Origin: Rhizobium sp. WYJ-E13 | Lineage (GTDB): Bacteria > Pseudomonadota > Alphaproteobacteria > Rhizobiales > Rhizobiaceae | DNA length: 64,000 nucleotides | Assembly: GCF_018987265.1 (NCBI RefSeq) | Contig: NZ_CP076854.1 | Coordinates: 62,001 to 126,000 of the forward strand | Direction of reading: 5' to 3' | Shown: piece after piece, positions 18,010 through 27,432 of the stretch | How the letters are laid out: each line of letters begins with the position of its first letter | Position numbering within the stretch: position 1 is the stretch's first letter | Position numbers and translations under genes: made by a program | Notes under the pieces: model-generated | What the model was told of the DNA's origin: nothing | Seen by the model: the letters and a program-made list of their open reading frames with translations, nothing else | The model's database searches: none

Positions 18010-18760
18010 GGCCGCCTCCCGAACCGATATAAGCCTCGATCACTCTTGGATCTTTCGAGACGGTCGCATAATCGCCTTCTGCGAGGATCTGGCCCCGCGC
18101 AAGGACGGTGATACGATCGGAGAGCGATGCAACGACGGAGAGATTGTGCTCGACCATCAACACTGTCCGATTGGCGGCAACACGTTTGATGAGCGCTTCG
18201 ATCCTCTGAATATCCTCCCGGCCAAGCCCCGCCATAGGCTCATCCAGCAGGAGCATTTCCGGATCAAGCGCGAGCGTCGTGGCGATCTCAAGGGCGCGTT
18301 TGCGCCCATAGGACAGCTCTCCAGCCGGAACTTCGGCGTAGGAGGTAAGACCGACTGCCTCGATCAGCCGCAGGGCTTCGTCATCGAGCTCCTCCAGTGT
18401 TTTCTCGGAGCGCCAGAAGTAGAAGGAGTCGCCGCGTTTGCGTTGCAGGGCCACGCGCACGTTCTCGCGTGCCGACAATTTGGGAAACACCGCGGAAATC
18501 TGAAACGAACGGACGAGTCCAAGCCTTGCGACCTCCGCAGGCTTCCTGCCGGTTACGTCCTTGCCATTATAAGTGATCGAGCCGCTTGTTGGCGTGTAGA
18601 ACTTTGTCAGCAGGTTGAAGCATGTTGTCTTGCCTGCGCCGTTCGGACCGATCAGGGCGTGTAAGGAACCACGCCGAACTTCCAGATTGACACCTTTGAC
18701 CGCGGAGAAGCCGGCAAACTCCTTCGTGAGGCCCGAGGTGGATAATATTATGTCGCTCAC
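17999..18760 (-). CDS. ABC transporter ATP-binding protein (LivG family)
   Basis: A 253-residue ATPase: Walker A GPNGAGKTT (about residues 38-46), FQISAVFPKLSARENV after the Q-loop, signature LSYGRKRALEIA and Walker B MLLLDEPMAGL. The signature lacks the common SGGQ but LSYG is usual in LivG. First transport gene after the aldehyde dehydrogenase, from which it is separated by 101 bp. Confidence 0.92.
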   Translation of the reverse strand: MSDIILSTSGLTKEFAGFSAVKGVNLEVRRGSLHALIGPNGAGKTTCFNLLTKFYTPTSGSITYNGKDVTGRKPAEVARLGLVRSFQISAVFPKLSARENVRVALQRKRGDSFYFWRSEKTLEELDDEALRLIEAVGLTSYAEVPAGELSYGRKRALEIATTLALDPEMLLLDEPMAGLGREDIQRIEALIKRVAANRTVLMVEHNLSVVASLSDRITVLARGQILAEGDYATVSKDPRVIEAYIGSGGGHVH

Positions 18761-18861
18761 GGATCACACTCCCGCCTCGTCGGCTCTGATTTCAAAACAG
18801 CTCTTCCCGCAATGCGGGATCGAAACGTCGACCCCCCCTTCGCTTTTCCGCCGGCCAGCAA

Positions 18862-20301
18862 CTACAGCGCCATCCGATGTGAGACGGTCTTGACATGCGT
18901 ATAGTGTGAAAGCCCCTCGGCTCCGCCTTCCCGCCCGTATCCACTGTCCTTTACGCCACCGAACGGGGTTTCCGCGACAGAGGCCTCCAACGTATTGATC
19001 GATACATTGCCTGCCTCGATACCGCTCGCAAGGCGATCGACATTGGCTGCGGAGTGCGTGAACCCATATGCTGCAAGACCGAAAGGAAGAGAATTCGCTT
19101 TCTCGATTGCTTCGTCAATCGATCCGACAGGATTGATCACGGCCAGAGGCCCAAAGGGTTCTTCTGACAGCACCCGTGCGTCGGGGGGTACGTCCGCAAG
19201 AACCGTCACGGGGAAGAAGTATCCCCGATTGGACGATTTCTCGCCACCGGCGAGAACCTTCGCGCCTTTTGACCGCGCGTCCTCCACGAGCGCCGTCAGC
19301 GCATCAATTCGGCGGTGGTTTGCGACAGGTCCCATCTGCGTGTTGGGATCGAAGCCATTCCCAATCGTCACTGCGCGCGCGCGCTCCGCGAAAGCAGCGG
19401 CAAAGGCCTCGTACAGGCGTTCCTGAACGAAGAACCGCGTCGGTGAGGTGCAAACCTGGCCAGCGTTTCTTGCCTTGCGCATTGCTGAAAGGTTGGCCGC
19501 TGCCACCGGATCGACGTCGTCGCAAACGATGACGGGAGCGTGCCCACCAAGTTCCATGAGCACGGGTTTGAGATTACGTGCGGCAAGTTCGGTCAGATGC
19601 TTGCCGACAGATGTCGAGCCCGTAAAGGCGATAAGGCCGGTCTGCTTCTGAGGAATGAGGTATTGTGATACTTCGGCGGGGACGCCGAAGACAAGGTTGA
19701 AAACGCCTCGGGGCAGCCCGGCATCGTGTAATGCCCTGGCGATATGGTAGGCTCCGGCCGGCGTTTCCTCTGCTGCCTTGATGATGATCGAGCACCCGGC
19801 CGCGAGAGCGCCGGCGATTTTCCGTGACGGCTGGCTCATCGGGAAATTCCAGGGCGAGAATGCCGCAACCATACCGACGGGCTCATGAACGACGATGTAG
19901 CGAATTCCGGGTTCGCTCGGAATCACCCGGCCGTAGGTACGCTGGGCCTCTCCGGCGTCCCATTCGAAAAACTCGCAGCCGCGAATGACTTCGAGGCGAG
20001 ACTCGGAAAGCGGCTTACCTTGCTCCATGGTGATGGCTGCGGCGATCTCTTCGATACGTTCCCGCATCAAGGCGGCCGCCTTCATCATGATTTGAGCCCT
20101 GTGCCGGGGGGCGGTTCGGCTCCAGACCTTGAAGCCGTGGTCTGCGGCATGAAGGGCGTCATCCAGATCAGCCTTGGCGGCGACCGGTAGCGCTCCAAGG
20201 ACCGCCTCGTCGGCGGGATTGAGCACCGGCACAGTGTCGGCCGTCTTGCGCCAACCACCATCGATGTAGAGGTGAAGGTCGGGATAAGCATACGCTTTCA
20301 T
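18862..20301 (-). CDS. NAD(P)-dependent aldehyde dehydrogenase
   Basis: A 479-residue enzyme of the succinate-semialdehyde/muconic-semialdehyde dehydrogenase type. Catalytic Cys284 lies in GQVCTSPTRFF and the general base Glu250 in LMELGG; the coenzyme-binding FTGSTSVGKHL is present. In this operon it most likely oxidises an aldehyde formed after ring cleavage, for example the semialdehyde carbon of 2-amino-3-carboxymuconate semialdehyde or a later aldehyde. It is between the aspartate-dehydrogenase-like gene and the Liv genes. The exact substrate cannot be told from sequence. Confidence 0.88.
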   Translation of the reverse strand: MKAYAYPDLHLYIDGGWRKTADTVPVLNPADEAVLGALPVAAKADLDDALHAADHGFKVWSRTAPRHRAQIMMKAAALMRERIEEIAAAITMEQGKPLSESRLEVIRGCEFFEWDAGEAQRTYGRVIPSEPGIRYIVVHEPVGMVAAFSPWNFPMSQPSRKIAGALAAGCSIIIKAAEETPAGAYHIARALHDAGLPRGVFNLVFGVPAEVSQYLIPQKQTGLIAFTGSTSVGKHLTELAARNLKPVLMELGGHAPVIVCDDVDPVAAANLSAMRKARNAGQVCTSPTRFFVQERLYEAFAAAFAERARAVTIGNGFDPNTQMGPVANHRRIDALTALVEDARSKGAKVLAGGEKSSNRGYFFPVTVLADVPPDARVLSEEPFGPLAVINPVGSIDEAIEKANSLPFGLAAYGFTHSAANVDRLASGIEAGNVSINTLEASVAETPFGGVKDSGYGREGGAEGLSHYTHVKTVSHRMAL

Positions 20302-20351
20302 TTCGGCTCCTAGAGTTGTTTGAGCACCGGATCATGGGTGCAAGAAACGGA

Positions 20352-20369
20352 CCCGACGCGAGCGTCGGG
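20352..20369. other. Perfect 18-bp palindrome between two operon genes
   Basis: CCCGACGC-GA-GCGTCGGG, in the 109-bp gap between the aspartate-dehydrogenase-like stop (20411) and the aldehyde dehydrogenase start (20301). The arms pair over 8 GC-rich bases. No T-run follows in the minus-strand direction, so it is not a standard terminator; an RNA processing or stability hairpin, or a protein site, are possible. Confidence 0.4.
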
Positions 20370-20410
20370 CGGATATGCGGGTCTGCTGCTAACTCGGAAG
20401 CGAGAAAGCC

Positions 20411-21226
20411 TTACAGGACGAACGGGAGGAACCTGCTCTCGACCAGGCGCACCAGTGAAAGCGCGGCAAGCTCGGATGATTTCGGGTTTGTCGCCAGCGG
20501 GCGGTTCTCGATCGATACGTTCATCGTGCCGAAATCTCCGCGGGCGAAAAGCTCGTGACGATTGCCCCTCGCGCCCGGATCTGCCACCAGCTCGACTTGG
20601 GTCTTGTCGAGGCCGAGGCCGGAAAGAGCAATGATTGCCGCCACATTGGCGTTCTGCGGGAACCGGGCTGCGGCGTCTCGCGCAGTCCCCGAGAAGAAGG
20701 TTTCGGAAACTCTGATATCATCGAGGTGTATCAGCCTCTCCGCTTCTGTTCCTTGCCATGCAGTCGGTGGCTTGACGATACGATGGATAACCTCATCAAG
20801 CGCGAGAACCGAGGCAGCCGCGACCGCGTCCACTCCCGCCAGTGCTCCAGGCGGGACCAAGAGCTGACTTCCATTCGTAGCTGCCGTCGAGACAAGGCGC
20901 GAGAGCAACTCGTCGTCACAAAATGCACTGGCGGATGCGATTATGACCGCCTTGGCATGCTTTAGTGCGGCTTCGCCCCATTCGCTGACAGCACCGCGGC
21001 CAGCAGCCTCTACGAGAAGATCAAGTGCCAGGTTCTCAAGGTGTGCGGGATCGGTGACAACAGCGGTGCCCGCAGGCACATTCTGAGCGTCTGCAGGGTC
21101 CTTCAGACAGATCACTGCGAAGGTGATTTGCTCGCCGCGGCGTTGGCGAACTAGCTCGGCAACTCGCTGATTGATGGCTCCCCAGCCGATGAAGCCAATC
21201 CGTAGGGGTCTATGAAGATGGGTCAT
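20411..21226 (-). CDS. Aspartate dehydrogenase-like NAD(P)-dependent enzyme
   Basis: A 271-residue protein of the NadX/L-aspartate dehydrogenase family: Rossmann motif GFIGWGAINQRVAELV at the N-terminus, LVEAAGRGAVSEWG in the middle and the C-terminal dimer region with SGLGLDKTQVELVADPGA. Family members deaminate aspartate or act on related amino/imino acids. No nadA or nadC is present, so NAD synthesis is unlikely here. Sitting between the ring-cleavage dioxygenase and the aldehyde dehydrogenase, it may deaminate the amino group of the ring-opened product; that is inference. Confidence 0.75.
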   Translation of the reverse strand: MTHLHRPLRIGFIGWGAINQRVAELVRQRRGEQITFAVICLKDPADAQNVPAGTAVVTDPAHLENLALDLLVEAAGRGAVSEWGEAALKHAKAVIIASASAFCDDELLSRLVSTAATNGSQLLVPPGALAGVDAVAAASVLALDEVIHRIVKPPTAWQGTEAERLIHLDDIRVSETFFSGTARDAAARFPQNANVAAIIALSGLGLDKTQVELVADPGARGNRHELFARGDFGTMNVSIENRPLATNPKSSELAALSLVRLVESRFLPFVL

Positions 21227-21313
21227 CGTTCTCTTGATCCTGACAATATGGGTGAGCTCTTGTGAACAAGCTGCCGAACATTCGAAGGCTCACGGGGAGC
21301 ACGTTCGTCGGGT

Positions 21314-21874
<561 letters not shown>

Positions 21875-21917
21875 TCATTTGTTGTCTCCGCTTCACGCGG
21901 ATTTCAGGATTGCCAGT

Positions 21918-22871
21918 TCAAAGCTTCAGCCCGCTCGCATCAAACGCCGCGCGAGTGTTTGCTTTTTCTGCTTCGGTGAGTTCGAGCATGGGAGGCCGCA
22001 CGCGCCCTCCGACCTGGCCAAGAAGTTGCTGCCAGTATTTCTGGTGCGAGTGCGGCTTCTCGGCAGGCCGCGTCTTACGCAGGGCGTCGCGCACCGGCTG
22101 CAGGCTGTCGCGGACCGTACGGGCCTTTTCAGCTTCGCCCGCGAAGGCGAGATCTGTGTATTCGCGCATTCGCAAATCGTTCGCGGTTTGGATAAGGTAA
22201 GGCGGCGACGAGCAAAGATAGAGCTGCCATCCAAGTTCGAGAATGTTGTCCAACCATTCTTCCTCGGAAGCCGTGCTGATCAGGATACGGTCCGACGCGA
22301 GTCTCGTCAGTTCCGCATACATGGGCCTTGGCACGCTATACTTGATCGCGACCACGTTCTCGATATCGGCGAGACGATTGCAAAGCTCCGGCGAAAGCAG
22401 GTATCCACTGTCCGGATGGCTCCAGAGAGCGATACCGATATCGACCTTGTCAGCGATCGCCTTGTAATATTCATAAACCGTCTGTTCCTGCTCCTTGAAG
22501 AAGTGAAGCACTGGCGCGTGAACGACGATGTAATCAGCACCGATCTTTTGTGCGTGCTTCGCCAAATCGATTACGACGTCCATGTTCTGATCAGAGCATG
22601 ACATGATTGTTGAAGCCCGGTCGCCCGCCGCCTTGACCGCAAGCTCGAAGTTTCGTTTGCGCTCATCGAGCGACATCGAAAAGAACTCACCCTGCTTGCC
22701 GGCAATGAAGAAGCCATCGATCTTCAGATCGTCAATCCAGTGCTGAATGTTTTTGCGGAAGCCGTCTTCGTCAACCTCGAGCTCTTCCGTAAAAGGCATG
22801 AGGGCCGCAGCCCAGATACCCTTCATATGCTGGCGCGCGTATGCCTTTGCGTCCTTCTTAGCGTACTTCAT
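21918..22871 (-). CDS. Dihydrodipicolinate synthase-family lyase/aldolase
   Basis: A 317-residue class I aldolase-fold protein. The Schiff-base lysine is in VVAIKYSVPRPMY, about residue 185. The pyruvate-carboxylate loop reads GKQGEFFSMS instead of the usual GTTGES, and the DHDPS tyrosine region reads IALWSHPDSGY, so it is not a lysine-biosynthesis enzyme. Related proteins (NahE, PhdJ) split aromatic-pathway pyruvate adducts. First gene of the eight-gene operon, divergent from a LysR gene. Start at 22871 has AAGGGA upstream; 31 residues of open frame upstream are not similar to the family. Confidence 0.8.
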   Translation of the reverse strand: MKYAKKDAKAYARQHMKGIWAAALMPFTEELEVDEDGFRKNIQHWIDDLKIDGFFIAGKQGEFFSMSLDERKRNFELAVKAAGDRASTIMSCSDQNMDVVIDLAKHAQKIGADYIVVHAPVLHFFKEQEQTVYEYYKAIADKVDIGIALWSHPDSGYLLSPELCNRLADIENVVAIKYSVPRPMYAELTRLASDRILISTASEEEWLDNILELGWQLYLCSSPPYLIQTANDLRMREYTDLAFAGEAEKARTVRDSLQPVRDALRKTRPAEKPHSHQKYWQQLLGQVGGRVRPPMLELTEAEKANTRAAFDASGLKL

Positions 22872-23182
22872 GAATTCTGGTCCCTTATAGGCTGTCCAAC
22901 CTCTTGTTCCTCGAGGAAGACATGGCTCTTGCTGCACAACGCAATCGGGCATGTCCGGCCACATTCTGCGCAGTCACGGCGGCCTTCAGGGCCGGTCGGA
23001 CTGGTTTCGGAATGTTGGTTTACCTTATGCGAGGTGACTGACCGTTCGGTTGGCTCAACTGTCATAGCGGGTGTGAGCCTCCATCTCCGATCTGTTGCAA
23101 GGATGATGACAGGGAGCGGCCTATACAACAATGCAGGGTATTGTTATTAATTAAGATGATTTCCATATAAATAGAGTCACTT
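22872..23182. promoter_or_regulatory. Divergent control region between lyase operon and LysR gene
   Basis: These 311 bp hold the promoters of the eight-gene minus-strand operon and of the LysR gene. The final 45 bp before the LysR start are strongly AT-rich (TTATTAATTAAGATGAT near 23144-23160) and contain the palindrome TTAATTAA. LysR sites of T-N11-A form can be drawn in several places but none stands out enough to claim. Confidence 0.5.
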
Positions 23183-24079
23183 ATGGCGATTACCCTTCGA
23201 CAGATCGATGCGTTTCTGGCAGTTGCGGCACAGGGGACATTTACGAAAGCAGCAGAAATGCTGCGGGTCGCCCAACCCGCGCTCTCTCAGCTTGTTCGGG
23301 AGCTTGAAGCCGAACTTGGAGTGCGGCTCCTCGACAGAACGACCCGGCGCGTCGAACTCACCGAGGCCGGGCGGGAGTTTCAGGGGGCAGCAAGCAAAAT
23401 CAGGGAGGATCTGGATCTTGCGGTTGAAAACGCTGGGCAGCTGGCCGAGCGTCGGCGTGGGCGGATCATCGTTGCAGCACCGCCGCTGCTGGCTGCGGTT
23501 CTTTTGCCTTCGGCGATCGCCGAGCTTCAAAGAAGCTATCCTGGACTGACGGTCAGTATCATGGACGCCCGCAACGACATCATCATCGAAGCTGTCCGCA
23601 ACGGACAGGTCGATTGCGGCATCGGCACGTTTTCGGCGCTCGAAGGCAATATTGAGCGTTCCTCGTTGGCGCGCGATCAGCTGCTGTTGTTCTGCCCGGC
23701 AGAAAGCCCGTTCGCGAGACAAGACACTGTGACCTGGAGCCAGTTGGCAAATCAGCAGATTGTCACGCTCTCCCGAGAGAGCGCCATCCGACTTCTCGTC
23801 GAGGTTGGTTTCGAGAACGCCCAAATCGAACTCAACCCAGCGTATGAGGTCACCCAAATCACGACAGCGCTTGCGCTGGTGACGGCCGGCCTGGGGGTCG
23901 CCGTGCTTCCGACATACGCTCGAACTGTTGCAAATCCGAAGATCGTCGTCAGGCCGCTCCTCGAGCCAATCTCTCGAGACATCATCATGATACGCCCCAG
24001 TGGACGATCGATGTCCCCTGCCCTCGCGAGCTTCGAAGGCATCGTTAAACGACATACCAGGCAGATTGTGCCGGACTGA
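23183..24079 (+). CDS. LysR-family regulator of the catabolic operon
   Basis: A 298-residue LysR protein; helix-turn-helix in residues 3-60 (LRQIDAFLAVAAQGTFTKAA, QPALSQLVRELE) and a complete effector domain. Divergent from the lyase/dioxygenase/transport operon and convergent with the nitroreductase operon, a position fitting a regulator of one or both. CbnR/NbaR-type regulators of aromatic catabolism are of this class. Effector unknown. Confidence 0.88.
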   Translation: MAITLRQIDAFLAVAAQGTFTKAAEMLRVAQPALSQLVRELEAELGVRLLDRTTRRVELTEAGREFQGAASKIREDLDLAVENAGQLAERRRGRIIVAAPPLLAAVLLPSAIAELQRSYPGLTVSIMDARNDIIIEAVRNGQVDCGIGTFSALEGNIERSSLARDQLLLFCPAESPFARQDTVTWSQLANQQIVTLSRESAIRLLVEVGFENAQIELNPAYEVTQITTALALVTAGLGVAVLPTYARTVANPKIVVRPLLEPISRDIIMIRPSGRSMSPALASFEGIVKRHTRQIVPD

Positions 24080-24138
24080 GCACACTTTTAACGCCGAGAA
24101 CAGATTAGAGTGGCGTGCAACGGTTCCCGGCATGACAT

Positions 24139-24786
24139 CTACTCCCTCGGCGTCCCCTTGGTGTCGTAAGGAGGAACCGGAACGACGAGCCGGTCGGACG
24201 AGCGACAGTAGTTCGGTCCACCCAAGCGCCCGATCGGCTGGTAACGCTCGACACGCACGCGCATCTTTTGCTCGTCCAGGAGGTCATCACGGAAATACAT
24301 GCCGACGATCTCTCCAAGGATGATCGAACGGAATTTTGCGTATTCCAGCACCTTGAAAAGCCGGCACTCCCAAGCGATCGGTGCCTCCTCGATCCGGGGC
24401 ACCGATATCTGGTCGGAAGGAGCAAGTCGCAGCCCGACCTCGTCGGCCTCACAGACGTGCGATGGATGATCCGTACCGCAGCGAACCGCTCGCTCGAGTA
24501 TGGGTTCGTCGACCATGTTCACCACGAACTCACCGCGAGCCTCGATATTGGCTAATGTGTCCTTGCGCTCTCCTGGACGGTGGCTCTCGTCGCCATAGAG
24601 ATCGACCCCAATCATCAGAAGTGCCGGTTCTTCACTTAGATAATTAAAGGCACTGAACGGAGCAGCATTACAATGACCGTCTTCGCGCAGACTGGTTACC
24701 AGACCGATGGGACGCGGACCGACGCTTCCGGTAATCAACCAATAGCGCTGCCGCGTCGTGAGATCGCGAAGAGAGACATGAGTCAT
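24139..24786 (-). CDS. Flavin reductase-fold protein, candidate nitrobenzoate nitroreductase (NbaA-like)
   Basis: A 215-residue FMN-binding split-barrel protein (flavin reductase/DIM6 family): TGSVGPRPIGLVTSLREDG near the N-terminus, NAAPFSAFNYLSEEPALL, and the C-terminal RLGGPNYCR. The 2-nitrobenzoate nitroreductase NbaA/OnbA belongs to this fold and size class. Its ATG overlaps the FMN-reductase stop (ATGA), after the DUF4863 gene. On these grounds I propose reduction of a nitrobenzoate to the hydroxylaminobenzoate. The fold also includes many plain flavin reductases, so the role is inferred. Confidence 0.65.
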   Translation of the reverse strand: MTHVSLRDLTTRQRYWLITGSVGPRPIGLVTSLREDGHCNAAPFSAFNYLSEEPALLMIGVDLYGDESHRPGERKDTLANIEARGEFVVNMVDEPILERAVRCGTDHPSHVCEADEVGLRLAPSDQISVPRIEEAPIAWECRLFKVLEYAKFRSIILGEIVGMYFRDDLLDEQKMRVRVERYQPIGRLGGPNYCRSSDRLVVPVPPYDTKGTPRE

Positions 24787-25409
24787 CTGACAGCCTCGCG
24801 GAAGTTTGCCAGTTGCTGGGCAAAAACGCCGGCAAGCCGGTGAAGGAAGTCAGTATTGGCACCCCCGACTAGCTCGCCATTCGCGAAAGCTCTTTGAGCA
24901 TTCGGGATCGCCAGATCCTCAGGAAAAACCGTAGCCCCCATCTTGCTCAGGATCGCCCGTAAGTGCCCAATCGCGCGAATTCCGCCAAAAGGACCGATCG
25001 ACGTTCCGACGATCAGCGATGGCTTGAGCCTGAACGGTTCAAGAGGTGCCATTCCGTCGCCAGGCCGAGAGCACCAATCCAATGTGTTCTTCAGCAAAGG
25101 AGTGACGGATCCATTGTACTCCGGGCAGGCGAACAGGAGGCCATCATGCTCCTTGATGATGCGCCGTAGCGAAAGCACCTGTGAGGGAACGCCATCTTTG
25201 CTCTCAAGATCACCGTCATAGATCGGAAACGGATAGTCGCGCAGATTGATTTCCCGCACGTCCACGCCTTGTGACCTGAGCGCCTCAGCTGCAATTCCGA
25301 GAAGGACTGAATTCCACGATCCCGCCCGGGTGCTGCCAGAAAAGGCCAATACGCGCGCGAGTGCCCCATCAGCCGGTGCTCTACCGGTGATCGTCTCAAT
25401 GTTCGTCAT
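24783..25409 (-). CDS. NADPH-dependent FMN reductase
   Basis: A 208-residue flavodoxin-like reductase with the FMN phosphate loop GSTRAGSWNSVLL (about residues 25-37) and CPEYNGSVTPLLKNTLDW (about residues 100-117), the ArsH/SsuE-like pattern. It probably supplies reduced flavin to the neighbouring split-barrel protein or itself acts on the nitro group. Overlaps the genes on both sides by 4-14 bp, so it is translationally coupled. Confidence 0.85.
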   Translation of the reverse strand: MTNIETITGRAPADGALARVLAFSGSTRAGSWNSVLLGIAAEALRSQGVDVREINLRDYPFPIYDGDLESKDGVPSQVLSLRRIIKEHDGLLFACPEYNGSVTPLLKNTLDWCSRPGDGMAPLEPFRLKPSLIVGTSIGPFGGIRAIGHLRAILSKMGATVFPEDLAIPNAQRAFANGELVGGANTDFLHRLAGVFAQQLANFREAVR

Positions 25410-25902
25410 GATATTCGATCGCTCCCTTCGGCAACAGGAAAATGAAGGTGCAAGCGCCGCCGGTTACGGTCGGGTAGTGGCTGGTACCGGGCGCAAACAC
25501 TTTCCAGCCCTCTCCCTTCCCGCAGAACTGCCCCTCAGGATCGACGGGCTGGATCATGTTGATCTCGCCGAGCGGATGGGTGTGGAAGTTGCCCTTCACA
25601 TTTTTCAGCTTTGCGCTCTCGACGACGAAGTCGTGGTGTCCGTCGGCAACGACACCAAGGCGCCCGCGGCAATAGTCGGGACCGTCAATGATCTTGTAGC
25701 AGGCCCATTGCTCGTCAATTCCGGTCCGAAGAAGCCGCTTCATCTCCTGAAAACTCTCGGTATGAGGACCGAATACGTCATTCAGGCGGGCCTCAAGTTC
25801 CTGGTCGAGTGCACTCTCTCCAATGAAGCTGATAAGCTGTTCGAGGTGCCGGATCAGTTCCGGTTTGTGTTTGCCCGTGGGAAGGTCTGTTTCATCAATC
25901 AT
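25396..25902 (-). CDS. DUF4863 protein, hydroxylaminobenzoate lyase/mutase-like (PnbB/NbaB type)
   Basis: A 168-residue protein of the DUF4863 family, whose known members include 4-hydroxylaminobenzoate lyase (PnbB, giving protocatechuate and ammonia) and the related 2-hydroxylaminobenzoate mutase (NbaB, giving 3-hydroxyanthranilate). Conserved-looking metal/active-site stretches are GNFHTHPLGEINMI and APGTSHYPTVTGG. Start chosen at 25902, with AGGAGA 8 bases upstream. First gene of the reductive operon. The co-resident 3-hydroxyanthranilate-type dioxygenase favours the mutase reading. Confidence 0.72.
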   Translation of the reverse strand: MIDETDLPTGKHKPELIRHLEQLISFIGESALDQELEARLNDVFGPHTESFQEMKRLLRTGIDEQWACYKIIDGPDYCRGRLGVVADGHHDFVVESAKLKNVKGNFHTHPLGEINMIQPVDPEGQFCGKGEGWKVFAPGTSHYPTVTGGACTFIFLLPKGAIEYHDEH

Positions 25903-26110
25903 CTCTGTTCTCCTCTTCGGTTTTTCCGGTCTGCCGCGCCGGATCCCCATGATGGTATTGAGATGACAGCCGAGATTTTGCGCCGGATTGATCCACTTGT
26001 TGCTGAATTGATATGAAGTGCGGCAAGCGGCCTGAAATTTTGGAAAGGCCGTTGCACTGCCGCCGTTCCCCTGCCTTCATCGAAGGATCAAATAAAAAAG
26101 AGGGGTTCCC
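25903..26110. promoter_or_regulatory. Divergent promoter region: reductive operon and binding-protein gene
   Basis: These 208 bp lie between the DUF4863 gene (-) and the Liv-type binding-protein gene (+). AT-rich TCAAATAAAAAAGAGGGGTT at about 26088-26107 directly precedes the plus-strand start and holds its ribosome site. Confidence 0.5.
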
Positions 26111-27316
26111 ATGCGTAAGCTTGCTACAGCTTTGTTGGCATTCACGGCTTTGAGCTGCACGAATGCATTCGCAGAAATATCGAAGAACACGGTCCGGATT
26201 GGCGTGCTGACCGATTATACCGGCATGTTCGCGGGCCTGTCCGGGCCGGGCGGCGAAATTGCTGCGCGGATGGCAGTCGAGGATTACGGTAGTAAAGTCG
26301 CAGGCGCACCGATCGAAGTCATTTCCGCCGACCATCAAAACAAGGCGGACCTTGGTTCGGCGCTCGTCAGGCGCTGGTATGATGAAGAAGGCGTCGACCT
26401 TGTCATGGACGTGCCAAACTCTTCGGTGGCACTCGCCGTACAATCGATCGCCAACGAGCGCCATAAGCTGGTGATTTATGCTGGCGCCGGTACTGCGGAT
26501 CTGACCGGAAAGGCGTGCATGCCGACGGGATTCCAATGGGTATGGGACACCTACTCTGTAGCCATTTCCACTGGTCGCGCGATGCTGGATGAGGGCCTTA
26601 AGAACTGGTACATCATCGCCGCCGACTATGCGTTTGGGCAGACGATGACGTCCGACATTACCAAGATCGTCGAAGGCCGTGGAGGAAAAATCGTCGGCAC
26701 GGTGAAGCACCCGCTTAATTCTCCGGATTTGTCCTCTTTCATTCTGCAGGCACAAGGAGCGAGTCCAGACGTGATCGCGCTTGCGAATGGGGGCGCGGAT
26801 ACAATCAATACGGTCAAGCAGTTCGCCGAGTTCGGCGGCACTTCCAGCGGTGTCAAGCTTGCGGGTCTTGCGGTCTTTATCTCGGACATCCACGGTATCG
26901 GTCTCGAAAGCGCCCAGGGGATGCGGCTGACCACAGGCTTCTATTGGGATCGAACCGACGAGACGCGCGCCTGGTCCAAGCGCTTTTTCGAGAAACACGG
27001 ATCCATGCCGACTATGGCCCAGGCGGGAGTCTATTCGGCCGTTACCCACTACCTGCGGGCCGTGGAGGCCTTGAAGGACGACGATCCGGTCAAGGTCGCA
27101 GAACAGATGCGCAAGACGAAAGTGAACGACGTCTTCACGAAGGACGGCTTCATTCGAGAAGATGGCCGCTTGGTTCACGACATGTACCTGGTCGAGGTGA
27201 AGAAGCCTGACGAGGTCCGCTATCCCTGGGACTATTACAAGGTCCTCTCCACCATACCGGCACAAGATACCGTACGACCGCTCGCAGAAAGCGCCTGCCC
27301 ATTGGTAAAAAAGTAG
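26111..27316 (+). CDS. Liv-type ABC transporter substrate-binding protein
   Basis: A 401-residue periplasmic type I binding protein with a signal peptide (MRKLATALLAFTALSCTNAF, cleavage after AFA near residue 22). The mature start ISKNTVRIGVLTDYTGMF and GAPIEVISADHQNKADLG are typical of the branched-chain amino acid/aromatic acid binding family (Peripla_BP_6). It is the only binding protein near the LivGFHM genes, which lack one in their own operon, so they likely work together. Divergent from the reductive operon and followed by an AraC gene. Confidence 0.9.
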   Translation: MRKLATALLAFTALSCTNAFAEISKNTVRIGVLTDYTGMFAGLSGPGGEIAARMAVEDYGSKVAGAPIEVISADHQNKADLGSALVRRWYDEEGVDLVMDVPNSSVALAVQSIANERHKLVIYAGAGTADLTGKACMPTGFQWVWDTYSVAISTGRAMLDEGLKNWYIIAADYAFGQTMTSDITKIVEGRGGKIVGTVKHPLNSPDLSSFILQAQGASPDVIALANGGADTINTVKQFAEFGGTSSGVKLAGLAVFISDIHGIGLESAQGMRLTTGFYWDRTDETRAWSKRFFEKHGSMPTMAQAGVYSAVTHYLRAVEALKDDDPVKVAEQMRKTKVNDVFTKDGFIREDGRLVHDMYLVEVKKPDEVRYPWDYYKVLSTIPAQDTVRPLAESACPLVKK

Positions 27317-27432
27317 GGCCTTTACCAACGCGACGCTCGTTCGACCTCGTTATGCAGCGACGGCGAAGCGATCTTGCCGTCTCTGGACGACGTGATATCC
27401 TCTCCGACGTCGGATTTTCTGGCGGGGGCAAC

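Noticed and set aside
21918-22871. DapA for lysine biosynthesis
   Set aside because: The GTTGES loop and the usual tyrosine context are replaced, and the operon context is catabolic.
25895-27328. A 477-codon minus-strand frame opposite the Liv-type binding protein
   Set aside because: Shadow of the binding-protein gene, which has a clear signal peptide and family motifs.
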